DNA of 64,000 nt from Methylotenera sp. G11. Its GTDB lineage: Bacteria > Pseudomonadota > Gammaproteobacteria > Burkholderiales > Methylophilaceae. Both the position numbers and the translations under genes were made by a program. The notes beneath the pieces were generated by a model that did no database searches, was not told the origin of the DNA, and saw nothing but the letters and a program-made list of their open reading frames with translations. Positions 38,377 to 47,349 of the stretch are shown here, in pieces. The stretch lies in the NCBI RefSeq assembly GCF_000799735.1, contig NZ_JUHH01000001.1:868001-932000 (forward strand), given 5' to 3'. Each line of letters starts with the position of its first letter. Position 1 is the first letter of the stretch.

Positions 38377-39324
38377 TTATTCATTAGCATTGACCGGCTT
38401 TGGGGAACAGGTCATGATATATTCAGCAAGAATACAAAACATCGCTAGAAGCGCAAATAGCCAACCAATATTAACAGACACATTGCCATGACCTGCAGGA
38501 GGCAACTTCTCTAAACTCGTTGTTAGATTTTTTTGCGTATCTGCTCTTGTATAGCTTGCGCCAATCTCATTGGCTAGCTCTTTTAAATAACCTTCACGTA
38601 AAGCTGATAAGTAATATTCATTAGGATCAGAGGCAATGGAGTCATCACGTTTCCCAACCGAGTCTTCATTCACTATCTGGCTGGGCTCTATCTTAATCGC
38701 ATAATGCGACCAGTATCCTATTACTTCATCTTTGCTGTTAAATTTGGGCACTGGTGAAGGCTTATCTGAGCCTACACCCGCTAATAGCCAACTGCTACTT
38801 CCTTGCATGGGAGTCAAATCAACTTTGGTAATCGCATTCAGTGGGGCGGCCTCATCGCCATCGGTAAAAAAAATAATCTGGGTAGGTTCCGGCATCAATA
38901 GCAGTACACTTGTCGCGTTCAGCAAAGCCAAACGCAGGTGACTACTTCCCCGCCAAGCCATACGCCACTCGATGTGACTTAATGTGTCATCCAGAATGTC
39001 AAAGTTCGAACAAACTTCGATCGGGATATATAGCGGTACAATTTCTGCGTTGGAAAATAAGGCGATACTGACTTTAGTACCGCATGACAGGTCTTTAATC
39101 GTGCTCCTCAAGAGCTGTAAGGTGTAATTTAACCTGCTGACAGATACGTTATTAAATTGCATGTCTTCCACATTCATGCTTTGCGTGATATCCACCACAA
39201 ACATGTAATGCCGAAAGTCTCTGGGTAAATCTACTTTGGGATTCCATATGGCTATGGCCAGCCCTATCAGGGCCAGCCATAAATATGTACCGTTACTTAC
39301 CAAACGTAAGTGCAGTGGGCTCAT
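38377..39324 (-). CDS. Membrane-anchored VWA-domain protein (MxaL-like)
   Basis: 315 aa from ATG 39324 (25 upstream in-frame codons overlap the preceding gene and were rejected). Membrane helices at about 12-28 (NGTYLWLALIGLAIAIW) and at the C-terminus (IGWLFALLAMFCILAEYIM) flank a von Willebrand A domain. The MIDAS motif is D45-x-T47-x-S49 (VVDITQSMN), with IIFFTDGDEA later. Segments LSCGTKVSIALFS, PIEVCSNF and EWRMAWRGSS resemble MxaL of methanol-dehydrogenase clusters as I remember it, but no mxa gene is near. Role: assembly or metal loading is only a guess. Downstream 95 bases to hsdR are convergent. Confidence 0.75.
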   Translation of the reverse strand: MSPLHLRLVSNGTYLWLALIGLAIAIWNPKVDLPRDFRHYMFVVDITQSMNVEDMQFNNVSVSRLNYTLQLLRSTIKDLSCGTKVSIALFSNAEIVPLYIPIEVCSNFDILDDTLSHIEWRMAWRGSSHLRLALLNATSVLLLMPEPTQIIFFTDGDEAAPLNAITKVDLTPMQGSSSWLLAGVGSDKPSPVPKFNSKDEVIGYWSHYAIKIEPSQIVNEDSVGKRDDSIASDPNEYYLSALREGYLKELANEIGASYTRADTQKNLTTSLEKLPPAGHGNVSVNIGWLFALLAMFCILAEYIMTCSPKPVNANE

Positions 39325-39343
39325 TAAAATTCTGCGATCAAAA

Positions 39344-39784
39344 TTAAGCTCTATTGAAGGTTGATCGCAGAACGTAAACAGCCGCCTTACCGAAACCATA
39401 GCTGGTGATCAGAATACTGGCAAATAAGTAAAACTTAAACCATTCTGGCGGCGGTATTGTTGGGCTATCCAATCCGGGGAAGACAGCCATCAATAGAAAC
39501 AAGCTGGAGTTGGTAAATGCCCCCACAACCATTGCCCAACGCACATGCCAAGGCAATGGCACTTTGGTTGCATATACCCCTAGAATCAGTGCCGTCATTA
39601 ACAGAAAATCAATATGTGCCTGCAATAAACGTGTGAACTTGCCAGCAAAGATCGACTGGAGCGGTTCTACCCCAAAATTCAAACCGACCATGCACCAGGC
39701 TAATAACAACGCCATGAGTAACCACAGTGCGGCACCGCGAATCAGAACAACATTTCCAGCATACTTTCGGTCTTCTTGTAACAT
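39344..39784 (-). CDS. Small four-helix membrane protein, possibly SOI-fold
   Basis: 146 aa with four predicted membrane helices: about 12-36, 56-74, 82-102 and 118-140. Not firmly recognised. The order of features (RKYAG at the N-terminus, RLLQAHIDFLLM with H57 in helix 2, TNSSLFLL in helix 3) is reminiscent of the styrene oxide isomerase family, where a helix-2 His binds heme. This is from memory and weak. The VWA gene follows after 19 bases, and the AraC gene is divergent. Confidence 0.6.
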   Translation of the reverse strand: MLQEDRKYAGNVVLIRGAALWLLMALLLAWCMVGLNFGVEPLQSIFAGKFTRLLQAHIDFLLMTALILGVYATKVPLPWHVRWAMVVGAFTNSSLFLLMAVFPGLDSPTIPPPEWFKFYLFASILITSYGFGKAAVYVLRSTFNRA

Positions 39785-39953
39785 GCATCCTCCTTATTTA
39801 TCTAATAAAAAAACATCCGTTAGATTAACAAGAATGATTTTAAAAACTTGTTCAAAAAGGCTGTAATAATTGACTTAAACGGTGTTCTGTCGATTTACAC
39901 AAGCAATGCAATGCGGCTAATATGGCTGGTGTCGAACAATTAGGAATAATTGA

Positions 39954-40931
39954 ATGGGACAGCAAGACTTGAATTCAGAACAGCTTAATCGACCACTTCG
40001 ACTTTCAACAGAGGATATTCCTGCCTGGTGCAGACAGGAATGGTTGCGTGAGGTCATCGGACGCGAGTATGCGAATGTCGATATAACGCCACCTCGAAGC
40101 GAGAGGCTGTTCAATGAAATGGCTATCTATTCGGGTAAGCTGATGCGTTTGTCTGTCATTCATTCAAATAGCATTACTATTACGCGACTGCCTAAAGAAC
40201 CCAGTCTGATTAGCCAAGATGCCTATTTTGGCGTGATTCTGCTTGCAGGAGAATATCTGCTTGAACAAAACAACCGTGAAGTATTCTTAAAACCTGGTGA
40301 CATGACGATCTATGATGCAACACGTCCACATCGTATCCATTGCCCTGAGAGCTTCTCTAAACTCATCATATCGATCCCCAGAAAGCTTATGCGGGAAAGA
40401 CTTGCTGGCGTAGAACACTGCACCGCTTTACATATTAAAAGCGAACAAGGCGCGGGGAGCATTGCCTCACACTTCATTCAATCAATGGCCAGGGAAGCGG
40501 ACAGAATCTCGCGTAATACATTTGATGCCTTGTCTGAGAATTCTTTAGATTTATTTACTTTAGCACTCAATGGCATTCGACCACAAAGTCACAATCTATC
40601 AAGAAGTCGCTCTCTTTCTTTATTCAGAGTAAAAGAGTTTATAGAGCGCAACATTACCAACCCTTTGTTAGATACAGCTGCAATTGAGTCTGGTACAGGA
40701 TTGTCAGCAAGATATATCAATGAATTACTTCAATACGAAGGTACATCTCTCATGCGCTACGTTTGGAATTCCAGGTTAACGCATTGTCACAAAGAACTAT
40801 CCAGCCCAGATTGTTTTCCAAACAGAATATCTGATGTTGCACTGCAATGGGGATTTAATGACTTCTCGCATTTTAGCCGGGCATACAAGAAAAAATACGG
40901 CATGAGTCCAAGAGATGCTAGAAACCATTAA
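39954..40931 (+). CDS. AraC-family transcriptional regulator
   Basis: 325 aa. Cupin-like sensing domain (AraC-binding-like, about 30-190; LKPGDMTIYDATRPHRIHCP) and a C-terminal double HTH (about 225-320), ending DVALQWGFNDFSHFSRAYKKKYGMSP. The layout is FeaR-like. Divergent from the membrane-protein/VWA pair with a 169-base gap, so it probably activates that pair in response to a small molecule. Terminator at 41015. Confidence 0.9.
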   Translation: MGQQDLNSEQLNRPLRLSTEDIPAWCRQEWLREVIGREYANVDITPPRSERLFNEMAIYSGKLMRLSVIHSNSITITRLPKEPSLISQDAYFGVILLAGEYLLEQNNREVFLKPGDMTIYDATRPHRIHCPESFSKLIISIPRKLMRERLAGVEHCTALHIKSEQGAGSIASHFIQSMAREADRISRNTFDALSENSLDLFTLALNGIRPQSHNLSRSRSLSLFRVKEFIERNITNPLLDTAAIESGTGLSARYINELLQYEGTSLMRYVWNSRLTHCHKELSSPDCFPNRISDVALQWGFNDFSHFSRAYKKKYGMSPRDARNH

Positions 40932-41014
40932 GCGCTGCGACTGAAGCGCAGCTAATTGACTAGAAATCTTAAGATAGCTGCAACCGGAAATGGCCTAATT
41001 ACAGGCTAGAAATG

Positions 41015-41059
41015 AAAAATCCCTTGAGGCATTGTAATTTCCAAGGGATTTTTCTTTTT
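41015..41059. terminator. Bidirectional intrinsic terminator
   Basis: AAAAATCCCTTG (41015-41026) pairs perfectly with CAAGGGATTTTT (41042-41053), flanked by A- and T-runs. It serves the AraC gene and the convergent amt gene. Confidence 0.9.
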
Positions 41060-41112
41060 CTTACTGCTTAGTCTTGGCAGGCTTGATTTATTTATATCAA
41101 AAGCATTCAGGC

Positions 41113-42303
41113 TCAATCATCCGCCATCGAGTTGATTTTATGAATGCTCAGGTCCGCACCGTCAAACTCTTCTTCCGCACTCAGGCGAATGCCGACTATC
41201 TTTTTAAGCGTGCCATACACAATAAAGCTGCCAGTAACCGCAACTGCAACCCCCAACCCGGTGCCGATGAGCTGTGACATCAAACTCACGCCGCCCAGCC
41301 CGCCCAGCGATTTTGCGCCAAAAATACCGGCGGCGATACCGCCCCATGCACCGCACAGCCCGTGCAAAGGCCAGACACCGAGTACATCATCGATTTTCCA
41401 GCGGTTCTGGGTCAAGGTAAATGTAAGCACGAATATCACGCCAGCCACAGCCCCGGTCACCAGAGCACCCAGCGGATGCATGATATCGGAGCCGGCACAG
41501 ACAGCAACCAGGCCTGCCAACGGTCCATTGTGTACAAATCCGGGGTCGTTCTTACCCAGCACCAGTGCCGCCAAAGTACCGCCGACCAGCGCCATGAGTG
41601 AATTGACCGCAACCAGCCCGGAAATCCCCTGGATAGACTGCGCGGACATCACATTGAAACCGAACCAGCCTACGGTCAGTATCCATGCACCCAAAGCCAG
41701 AAACGGAATATTTGAAGGCGGATAGGCATGCAGGCGACCATCCTTGCTGTAACGGCCACGACGTGCGCCAAGCAGCACAACGGCGACAACGGCAATCCAG
41801 CCCCCCATCGCATGCACGACCACCGAGCCGGCAAAATCACGGAACGGTGCACCGAAAGTAAGTTTCAGCCAATCCTGGATGCCATAATGGCCGCTCCATG
41901 CAATACCTTCAAAGAATGGGTACACCAACCCCACCAGTATGAAAGTTGCAGCCATTTGCGGGTTGAATTTTGCACGCTCCGCAATACCACCGGAGATAAT
42001 TGCCGGAATTGCCGCCGCAAAAGTAAGTAAAAAGAAAAACTTAACCAGCTCGACGCCATTTTTAGCCGCCAGCACATCTGCACCGCTGAAAAAACTGATG
42101 CCGTGGGCAATGCTGTAACCGATAAAAAAATAAGCGATTGTCGATACGGAAAAATCCACCATGATTTTCACCAGCGCATTGGTCTGGTTTTTCTTACGCA
42201 CAGTGCCGACTTCCAAAAATGCAAAGCCGGCATGCATTGCCAGCACCATAATGGCACCAAGCAATACAAATAGCACATCATTTGCTGTTACTAACGCTTC
42301 CAT
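41113..42303 (-). CDS. amt: Ammonium transporter
   Basis: 396 aa, eleven membrane helices. The twin histidines of the pore, H164 (VVHAMGG) and H314 (PLHGLCG), and the signatures NDVLFVLLGAIMVL near the N-terminus and SGGIAERAKF are present. It moves ammonium across the inner membrane. No glnK lies beside it, unlike the usual glnK-amt pair. GAGGTGA precedes the ATG. An imperfectly understood palindrome lies 116-144 bases upstream. Confidence 0.95.
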   Translation of the reverse strand: MEALVTANDVLFVLLGAIMVLAMHAGFAFLEVGTVRKKNQTNALVKIMVDFSVSTIAYFFIGYSIAHGISFFSGADVLAAKNGVELVKFFFLLTFAAAIPAIISGGIAERAKFNPQMAATFILVGLVYPFFEGIAWSGHYGIQDWLKLTFGAPFRDFAGSVVVHAMGGWIAVVAVVLLGARRGRYSKDGRLHAYPPSNIPFLALGAWILTVGWFGFNVMSAQSIQGISGLVAVNSLMALVGGTLAALVLGKNDPGFVHNGPLAGLVAVCAGSDIMHPLGALVTGAVAGVIFVLTFTLTQNRWKIDDVLGVWPLHGLCGAWGGIAAGIFGAKSLGGLGGVSLMSQLIGTGLGVAVAVTGSFIVYGTLKKIVGIRLSAEEEFDGADLSIHKINSMADD

Positions 42304-42418
42304 TTATATGTCACCTCTTAACATTTAAGCCGATGAATACAAGCAAAGAATAAGCCAAAAGTTAACCTTTTGTTTTATATGGATATTAGTATTACACAAA
42401 ACATGGCAACGCACCGAG

Positions 42419-42447
42419 AAAGTGCATGCAAGGATGCAATGCACTTT
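42419..42447. promoter_or_regulatory. Palindrome upstream of amt
   Basis: AAAGTGCAT (42419-42427) and ATGCACTTT (42439-42447) are a perfect 9-bp inverted repeat separated by 11 bases. TGCAC half-sites resemble the NtrC enhancer core, and the position upstream of amt fits, but no convincing sigma-54 -24/-12 element was found. Candidate only. Confidence 0.35.
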
Positions 42448-42576
42448 ATTTGTGCAAACCTGAATTTATGCAAATTGGAACTGGTACAAATTTGACGTAC
42501 ATACCGGAAGGTGCATTTTTAATCAGGGCCAAATGATGCGATCAGCAGTAAAAAGCGGCTAACTCAAACCCCGCAA

Positions 42577-43251
42577 TTACAGCAGCATGCTGCCGGAACC
42601 ATCTTTGAGCACCATGCTTGCAGCATCCGGGTTACCCGACCAGAAATGATAAAACTCCCTGACCACAACCAGGAACAGCCTTCTGTTCTGCTTGATGGTG
42701 AATAACGGCAAAGTCAGGTCAACAGCGGTTCTGTACATGGCACCGCTCTTTTCCGGCGCACTTCTTAAACGGATCAGGATGATCTTTGCCAGCTTGACCC
42801 GGGTATCCACCAGTGCCTGCTCTGCGCCCTCCTGGCGCAAAGCCTGTGTGTAAGCCTTTAACGGCCAGTTTTCAGAAGTGTCGAACTTTTCGGTTTCCAG
42901 ACTATCCGTCAATGCTTTCAATGAAACGAAATCCGGCTTCCAATCAACGGGCGGAACCTCAAAGCCGGGGTTCTTGTTGAGCGCGGCAATCGCCTTGATG
43001 TCTTTCAGCCAGAACGGGTAAAACTCGCGTGCAGCGGTAAGATTCTCATGCCAGTGATCTGCCGGAACGGATTCCATTATATTTTCAATGGCGACCCGAT
43101 ACGCAGCGCCATCAAGCGCCAGGTCCTGCAGGCTGACACTCAGCTTATCCAAAAACAATGAACGCTTATGCAGCAGGGAACTTGTTGCCCCTTTTGATTG
43201 CAGCAATTTCAAATAGGCATTGATTGCTTCTTTTTCACGGATCATATTCAT
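42577..43251 (-). CDS. Unknown protein with two internal repeats
   Basis: 224 aa, function unknown. The two halves align: residues about 9-90 and about 130-212 share the pattern YLKLL..KGA...L..R...LDKL and YR.A, each ending in REFYPFW or REFYHFW. This indicates an ancient duplication of an all-helical unit. No signal peptide or membrane segment, so cytoplasmic. The next gene on the same strand is amt, 274 bases away, so it is probably its own unit. Confidence 0.75.
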   Translation of the reverse strand: MNMIREKEAINAYLKLLQSKGATSSLLHKRSLFLDKLSVSLQDLALDGAAYRVAIENIMESVPADHWHENLTAAREFYPFWLKDIKAIAALNKNPGFEVPPVDWKPDFVSLKALTDSLETEKFDTSENWPLKAYTQALRQEGAEQALVDTRVKLAKIILIRLRSAPEKSGAMYRTAVDLTLPLFTIKQNRRLFLVVVREFYHFWSGNPDAASMVLKDGSGSMLL

Positions 43252-43597
43252 TGATTATTATTTCGATTCAACAACCAGGAAAACCATTATTCAGAAAGGA
43301 TACTGGTTTGCACTTGCAATTTAATTATAGAAATTTGTTTATTATGTGTATTGGATCGTCAGTTTTTAGAACTGCCGTCGATTTTTCTATAAGTATTATA
43401 TATAAAAACCCAGCGCTAGTTTTATATATGCAACACATAATCACACTATCAGCAAAAATCAGATACAGATGGATTCCATACTTATATTTTTAAGGTTTTA
43501 CCAGTAAGATGCCGCCAGCTGGGTAGAATGGACACGTGCCCTCAATACTGATCGGCAATCCAAATTTTTTACCGGAATTTTATTACCAGGGTTTTTT
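43252..43597. other. AT-rich gap without recognisable gene
   Basis: About 346 bases, strongly AT-rich (for example around 43320-43500, with TATATATAAAAAC). Only short low-quality frames are present. It may be the control region of the flanking divergent genes. Nothing else was identified. Confidence 0.5.
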
Positions 43598-43909
43598 ATG
43601 GAAATAGCATTAATCGTGATATTACTAGCCATTGCATGGTTCTGGATTGACAGCCTTGACAAGCGCGAAAGGGCAATCCTGCTGGGGGGAGAACTCGCTT
43701 CCAGATTCAACCTGCAACTACTTGATGAGTCAGTGGTCTGCAGCCGCATATGGTTAGGACGCAACCGTAAAGGTCATATGCAGCTGCTGCGCACTTATGA
43801 GTTCGATGTAAGCGCCAGCGGCGATGACCGCCTGCACTGCCACCTGATGCTGCTGGGCAACCAACTAGGCTCCTGGCATATCCCGCCTTACCTGCAACCT
43901 GTAAATTAA
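43598..43909 (+). CDS. DUF3301 family membrane-anchored protein
   Basis: 103 aa. N-terminal membrane helix (LIVILLAIAWFWIDS) followed by a soluble domain matching DUF3301, with SRFNLQLLDESVVCSRIWLG and LRTYEFDVS. Function unknown. The gluQ gene begins 13 bases after its stop, so they form a unit. Confidence 0.85.
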   Translation: MEIALIVILLAIAWFWIDSLDKRERAILLGGELASRFNLQLLDESVVCSRIWLGRNRKGHMQLLRTYEFDVSASGDDRLHCHLMLLGNQLGSWHIPPYLQPVN

Positions 43910-43921
43910 GCCGCCTGCCAG

Positions 43922-44818
43922 ATGTATATCGGTCGCTTTGCCCCCTCACCTACCGGTCCGCTGCATTTTGGCTCTCTGGTAGCCGCAGTTGCCAGCTATT
44001 GCGATGCCAGGAAAAACGGGGGACGATGGCTGCTGCGTATGGAAGACCTGGATAAACCACGCACCGCCAAAGGTGCTGCGGAAACTATCCTGCGCCAGCT
44101 GGAAGCCTTTGCATTCGAGTGGGATGGACCTGTGCTGTATCAAAGCATGCGCGACCGTTTCTATAACGAGGCGCTTGAAGCATTAAAGGCCAAGCAGCTG
44201 ATCTACCCTTGCACCTGTACCCGTAAAGAGATCAACGATTCAAGCACCAGCTTTGGTATTGAAGGGGTCATTTATCCGGGAACCTGCCTGCAGAACCCGA
44301 TCAAGCACGATGCGGCAATTGCCTGGCGCATTAGAACCGATGCTGTCAATATCCGCTTCCAGGATGCGGTTCAAGGCGAGGTCAGCCAATCCTTGAATAC
44401 AGATATCGGTGATTTTATTCTAAAGCGCGCAGATGGCTTGTTTGCTTACCAGCTGGCAGTCGTCGTGGACGATGCCGCACAAGGCATCACGCATATAGTG
44501 CGCGGCGCCGACCTGCTGGATTCTACGCCGCGCCAGATTTACCTGCAGCAAATGCTGAATTTCACCACCCCTTGTTATGCGCATGTGCCTGTTGCCTGCA
44601 ACAATGCCGGCGAGAAACTCAGCAAACAGACGCTAGCCTCGCCCCTGGATATCGCCAACACTTCATTGCATTTAATCCGGGCACTGGATTTTCTTGGCCA
44701 GACACCGCCGGCAGCTTTAATACATGAAGATAAAAGCACTGTCTGGCAATGGGCTTTCAGCCATTGGCAGCTTTCCAAAGTCCCGGCCTTGAAAACACTT
44801 AAACTTGATGCAGCCTGA
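43922..44818 (+). CDS. gluQ: Glutamyl-Q tRNA(Asp) synthetase
   Basis: 298 aa catalytic-domain homologue of GluRS that attaches glutamate to queuosine in tRNA(Asp). HIGH-like FAPSPTGPLHFGS near the N-terminus, zinc-site cysteines in YPCTCTRKEI, and the KMSKS-like GEKLSKQ. It lacks the anticodon-binding domain of GluRS, as expected. Confidence 0.95.
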   Translation: MYIGRFAPSPTGPLHFGSLVAAVASYCDARKNGGRWLLRMEDLDKPRTAKGAAETILRQLEAFAFEWDGPVLYQSMRDRFYNEALEALKAKQLIYPCTCTRKEINDSSTSFGIEGVIYPGTCLQNPIKHDAAIAWRIRTDAVNIRFQDAVQGEVSQSLNTDIGDFILKRADGLFAYQLAVVVDDAAQGITHIVRGADLLDSTPRQIYLQQMLNFTTPCYAHVPVACNNAGEKLSKQTLASPLDIANTSLHLIRALDFLGQTPPAALIHEDKSTVWQWAFSHWQLSKVPALKTLKLDAA

Positions 44819-44918
44819 GCCGACTCCAACCCAGCCCGTCAAACATGGATCCGCACGGATGTTGATGATTTATCAGTATTTCTTATCGTAACTTTCCGAC
44901 ATACTACTTAAGTTGTAT

Positions 44919-44947
44919 TTGATAACCATTCTCATTTGCATTATCAT
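44919..44947 (+). promoter_or_regulatory. Fur-box promoter of the second receptor gene
   Basis: -35 TTGATA (44919-44924), 17-bp spacer, -10 TATCAT (44942-44947). The spacer holds the Fur-like sequence GATAACCATTCTCATTTGC, with a second half-site CATTATC overlapping the -10. Same design as the hemP promoter. Confidence 0.75.
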
Positions 44948-44981
44948 GGATGCAACTTAACATCCGCTCTCAGGACCCGTA

Positions 44982-47228
44982 ATGAAAACGACGCAAGCCA
45001 GGCTATCACTCAATCAGAATGCATCCGCATTTCCATATGAAAACTCAAGGCTGAAATCAGCGATTCAGCTTGCAATCCTCGGGCTTGGCCTGGCAGCCGG
45101 TGCGTCACACGGCACGGCATATGCCGAAGCACCAGCTAAAAATGCCATCGAATTGAAAGAAGTTGAAGTGGTCGGAAAAGCGGAAAGCGACACAAAACCG
45201 GTCAAGGGCTACAACGCAAAAAGCAGCCGCTCCGCCACCAAGACCGATACCGATTTAAAAGATACGCCTCAGTCGGTCACTGTAGTCACGCAGGATGTAA
45301 TGAAAGACCAATCCATCCAGAGCATCAGCGAAGCTGTGCGTTATGTGCCGGGTGTTACCGCGTCGCAGGGTGAAGGCAACCGCGATGCCTTGAACTTCCG
45401 TGGTGCAGGCGTGACCACAGGTGACTTTTATCTGGATGGTGTTCGCGATGATATTCAAACTTACCGTGACTTGTACAACACTGACCGCATCGAAGTGCTG
45501 AGAGGCTCCAATGCGATGATTTTCGGCCGCGGCGGTTCCGGTGGCGTGATCAACCGCGTGAGCAAGGAAGCTGGCTGGGATCCGGTACGCGAGCTGTCGC
45601 TCACCTATGGCGCTTATGACCAGAAACGTGCCACCATCGATGTTGGTAATGGTATTAACGATGTTGCGGCATTCCGCCTGAACACAGTCTACGAGGATGC
45701 CAACAGTTATCGTGACGGGGTTAACCTGGAGCGTTACGGCATCACACCTACCTTGACCATCAAGCCTACCGATAGCACCAAGATTGTATTGAGTGCCGAG
45801 TACTTCATGGATAAAAGAATTGGTGACCGCGGCATGCCGTCTATCGGCACCGGTTTGAAAAACCGCGCCTATGATATTGGCGACCACAGCACTTTCTTTG
45901 GCAGCGCAAGACTCAGCCCCAACGAAACGGAAACAAAAGCATTCAATGCCTTGATCGAACATGCTTTCGATAACGGCCTGACTGTACGCAACCGCACCCG
46001 CTATGCAGATTACGACAAGTTTTACCAGAACGTATATGCAAGGGGCGCGGTAAAAGCAGACGGTACCGTAGATTTAGGCGCATACCATGAAGGAACCGAC
46101 CGCCAGAACCTGATCAACCAGACCGACCTCACTTACAACCTGAAAGCCGGAGGTTTTGAACACCGGCTGCTCGCGGGCATGGAACTCGGCAGGCAGGACA
46201 CCAAGAACTTCAGGCTCTCCCCTAACGGCTCCAACGACAATCTCCCCGGCGCAACAGGTAACGTAAATGCAGAAGACCCGGCATTTACCGGCACATTAAA
46301 CCTTAACAATTTAAGGATCCACCGGAAAAGTGAAGCAAACATCACGGCTTTCTACCTGCAAGACCAGATCATCCTGTCACCCAAATGGGAAATGGTGCTG
46401 GGCGTCAGGCATGACAAATTCGAACTTGACTATACCGACTTGCCAACAACTGCCGACCCGACCAGGAATGTCAAGTTAAGCGTAACGGATAACAAAGTTT
46501 CACCACGTGCAGGTCTGATATACAAACCGATGGAAAACCTGTCGCTGTATGCCAGCTATAGCCAATCTTTCGTACCGCGTGCGGGGGATCAGCTAACCGG
46601 CTTGAGCGCCAGCACGACCAGCCTGTCGCCTGAAAAATTCACCAACCATGAAATCGGCGCCAAGTTCGATGTCAATCCTGACCTGGCCCTGACCGCGGCC
46701 ATCTACAAACTTGTGCGCGAGAATATCGCCGCAGCGTCAGACATCCCTGGGCAGACCATCCTGGTTGACGGTCAGGAAACCAAAGGCCTCGAATTAGGCA
46801 TTTCAGGCAAGCTGACTGACAAATGGAGCATATTTGGCGGCTACGCTTACCAGCACGGCGAAATCACCAAAGACCAGAACATCAGCGGCAGCCAGTACAC
46901 CAGCGGCACCGACCTGGGACAAACCCCGAAACATACATTCTCATTGTGGAATCGCTACGACTTCAACGAGGTCTGGGGCGCTGCAATCGGTATGGTAAGC
47001 CGCTCAGACATGTACGCACTGACACCGACCACGACGACCAGCACCTTGCTGCCGGGCTACACCCGCTTTGATGCAGCCGTTTATGGCAAATTCAGCAAAA
47101 ACCTGCGCTTGCAGGTTAATCTGGAAAACCTGACCAACAAAGAGTATGCCTTGAGCGCACACAACAATAACAACATCGTGCCCGGTGCCCCGCTCACAGG
47201 CCGTGCAACACTGATCTACAATTTCTAA
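44982..47228 (+). CDS. TonB-dependent siderophore receptor (FhuE/FhuA-like)
   Basis: 748 aa outer-membrane receptor with a long signal region ending GTAYA. Candidate TonB box KEVEVVGKA. Plug domain (about 70-195): DTPQSVTVVTQDVMKDQS, LNFRGAG, DFYLDGVRDD and VLRGSNAMIFGRGGSGGVIN. The barrel ends in Phe (LIYNF). The closest type is the ferric hydroxamate/coprogen group, but ligand assignment is uncertain. It has its own Fur promoter and terminator and relies on the TonB system at 22.6-24.6 kb or another. Confidence 0.93.
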   Translation: MKTTQARLSLNQNASAFPYENSRLKSAIQLAILGLGLAAGASHGTAYAEAPAKNAIELKEVEVVGKAESDTKPVKGYNAKSSRSATKTDTDLKDTPQSVTVVTQDVMKDQSIQSISEAVRYVPGVTASQGEGNRDALNFRGAGVTTGDFYLDGVRDDIQTYRDLYNTDRIEVLRGSNAMIFGRGGSGGVINRVSKEAGWDPVRELSLTYGAYDQKRATIDVGNGINDVAAFRLNTVYEDANSYRDGVNLERYGITPTLTIKPTDSTKIVLSAEYFMDKRIGDRGMPSIGTGLKNRAYDIGDHSTFFGSARLSPNETETKAFNALIEHAFDNGLTVRNRTRYADYDKFYQNVYARGAVKADGTVDLGAYHEGTDRQNLINQTDLTYNLKAGGFEHRLLAGMELGRQDTKNFRLSPNGSNDNLPGATGNVNAEDPAFTGTLNLNNLRIHRKSEANITAFYLQDQIILSPKWEMVLGVRHDKFELDYTDLPTTADPTRNVKLSVTDNKVSPRAGLIYKPMENLSLYASYSQSFVPRAGDQLTGLSASTTSLSPEKFTNHEIGAKFDVNPDLALTAAIYKLVRENIAAASDIPGQTILVDGQETKGLELGISGKLTDKWSIFGGYAYQHGEITKDQNISGSQYTSGTDLGQTPKHTFSLWNRYDFNEVWGAAIGMVSRSDMYALTPTTTTSTLLPGYTRFDAAVYGKFSKNLRLQVNLENLTNKEYALSAHNNNNIVPGAPLTGRATLIYNF

Positions 47229-47253
47229 ACGACGGGTTGAAACCAGCCTGACC

Positions 47254-47283
47254 AGCCCCGGCAAACCTTGCCGGGGCTTTTTT
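47254..47283 (+). terminator. Intrinsic terminator of the second receptor gene
   Basis: AGCCCCGGCAA (47254-47264) and TTGCCGGGGCT (47268-47278) pair perfectly with a 3-base gap, followed by a T-run to 47283. Confidence 0.92.
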
Positions 47284-47349
47284 ATTGACGAATGCAGATA
47301 TAAAGAAGGCGCCACCATCTAAAAATGCATGCTATGTTAAAATCACGGC

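Noticed and set aside
38377-39324. The VWA protein as proof of a methanol dehydrogenase operon
   Set aside because: No mxaF, mxaI, mxaG or xoxF occurs in the window; the similarity is to MxaL only.
39325-39399. N-terminal extension of the VWA protein by 25 codons
   Set aside because: It overlaps the preceding gene by 56 bases and adds non-hydrophobic sequence before a good membrane helix; ATG 39324 fits better.
43224-43493. Open frame of 89 codons in the AT-rich gap
   Set aside because: The product has no recognisable features, the frame overlaps the start of the duplicated protein gene, and it has no ribosome binding site.
45255-45962. Minus-strand open frame of about 235 codons inside the second receptor gene
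   Set aside because: It is antisense to the conserved plug domain and has no protein family features.
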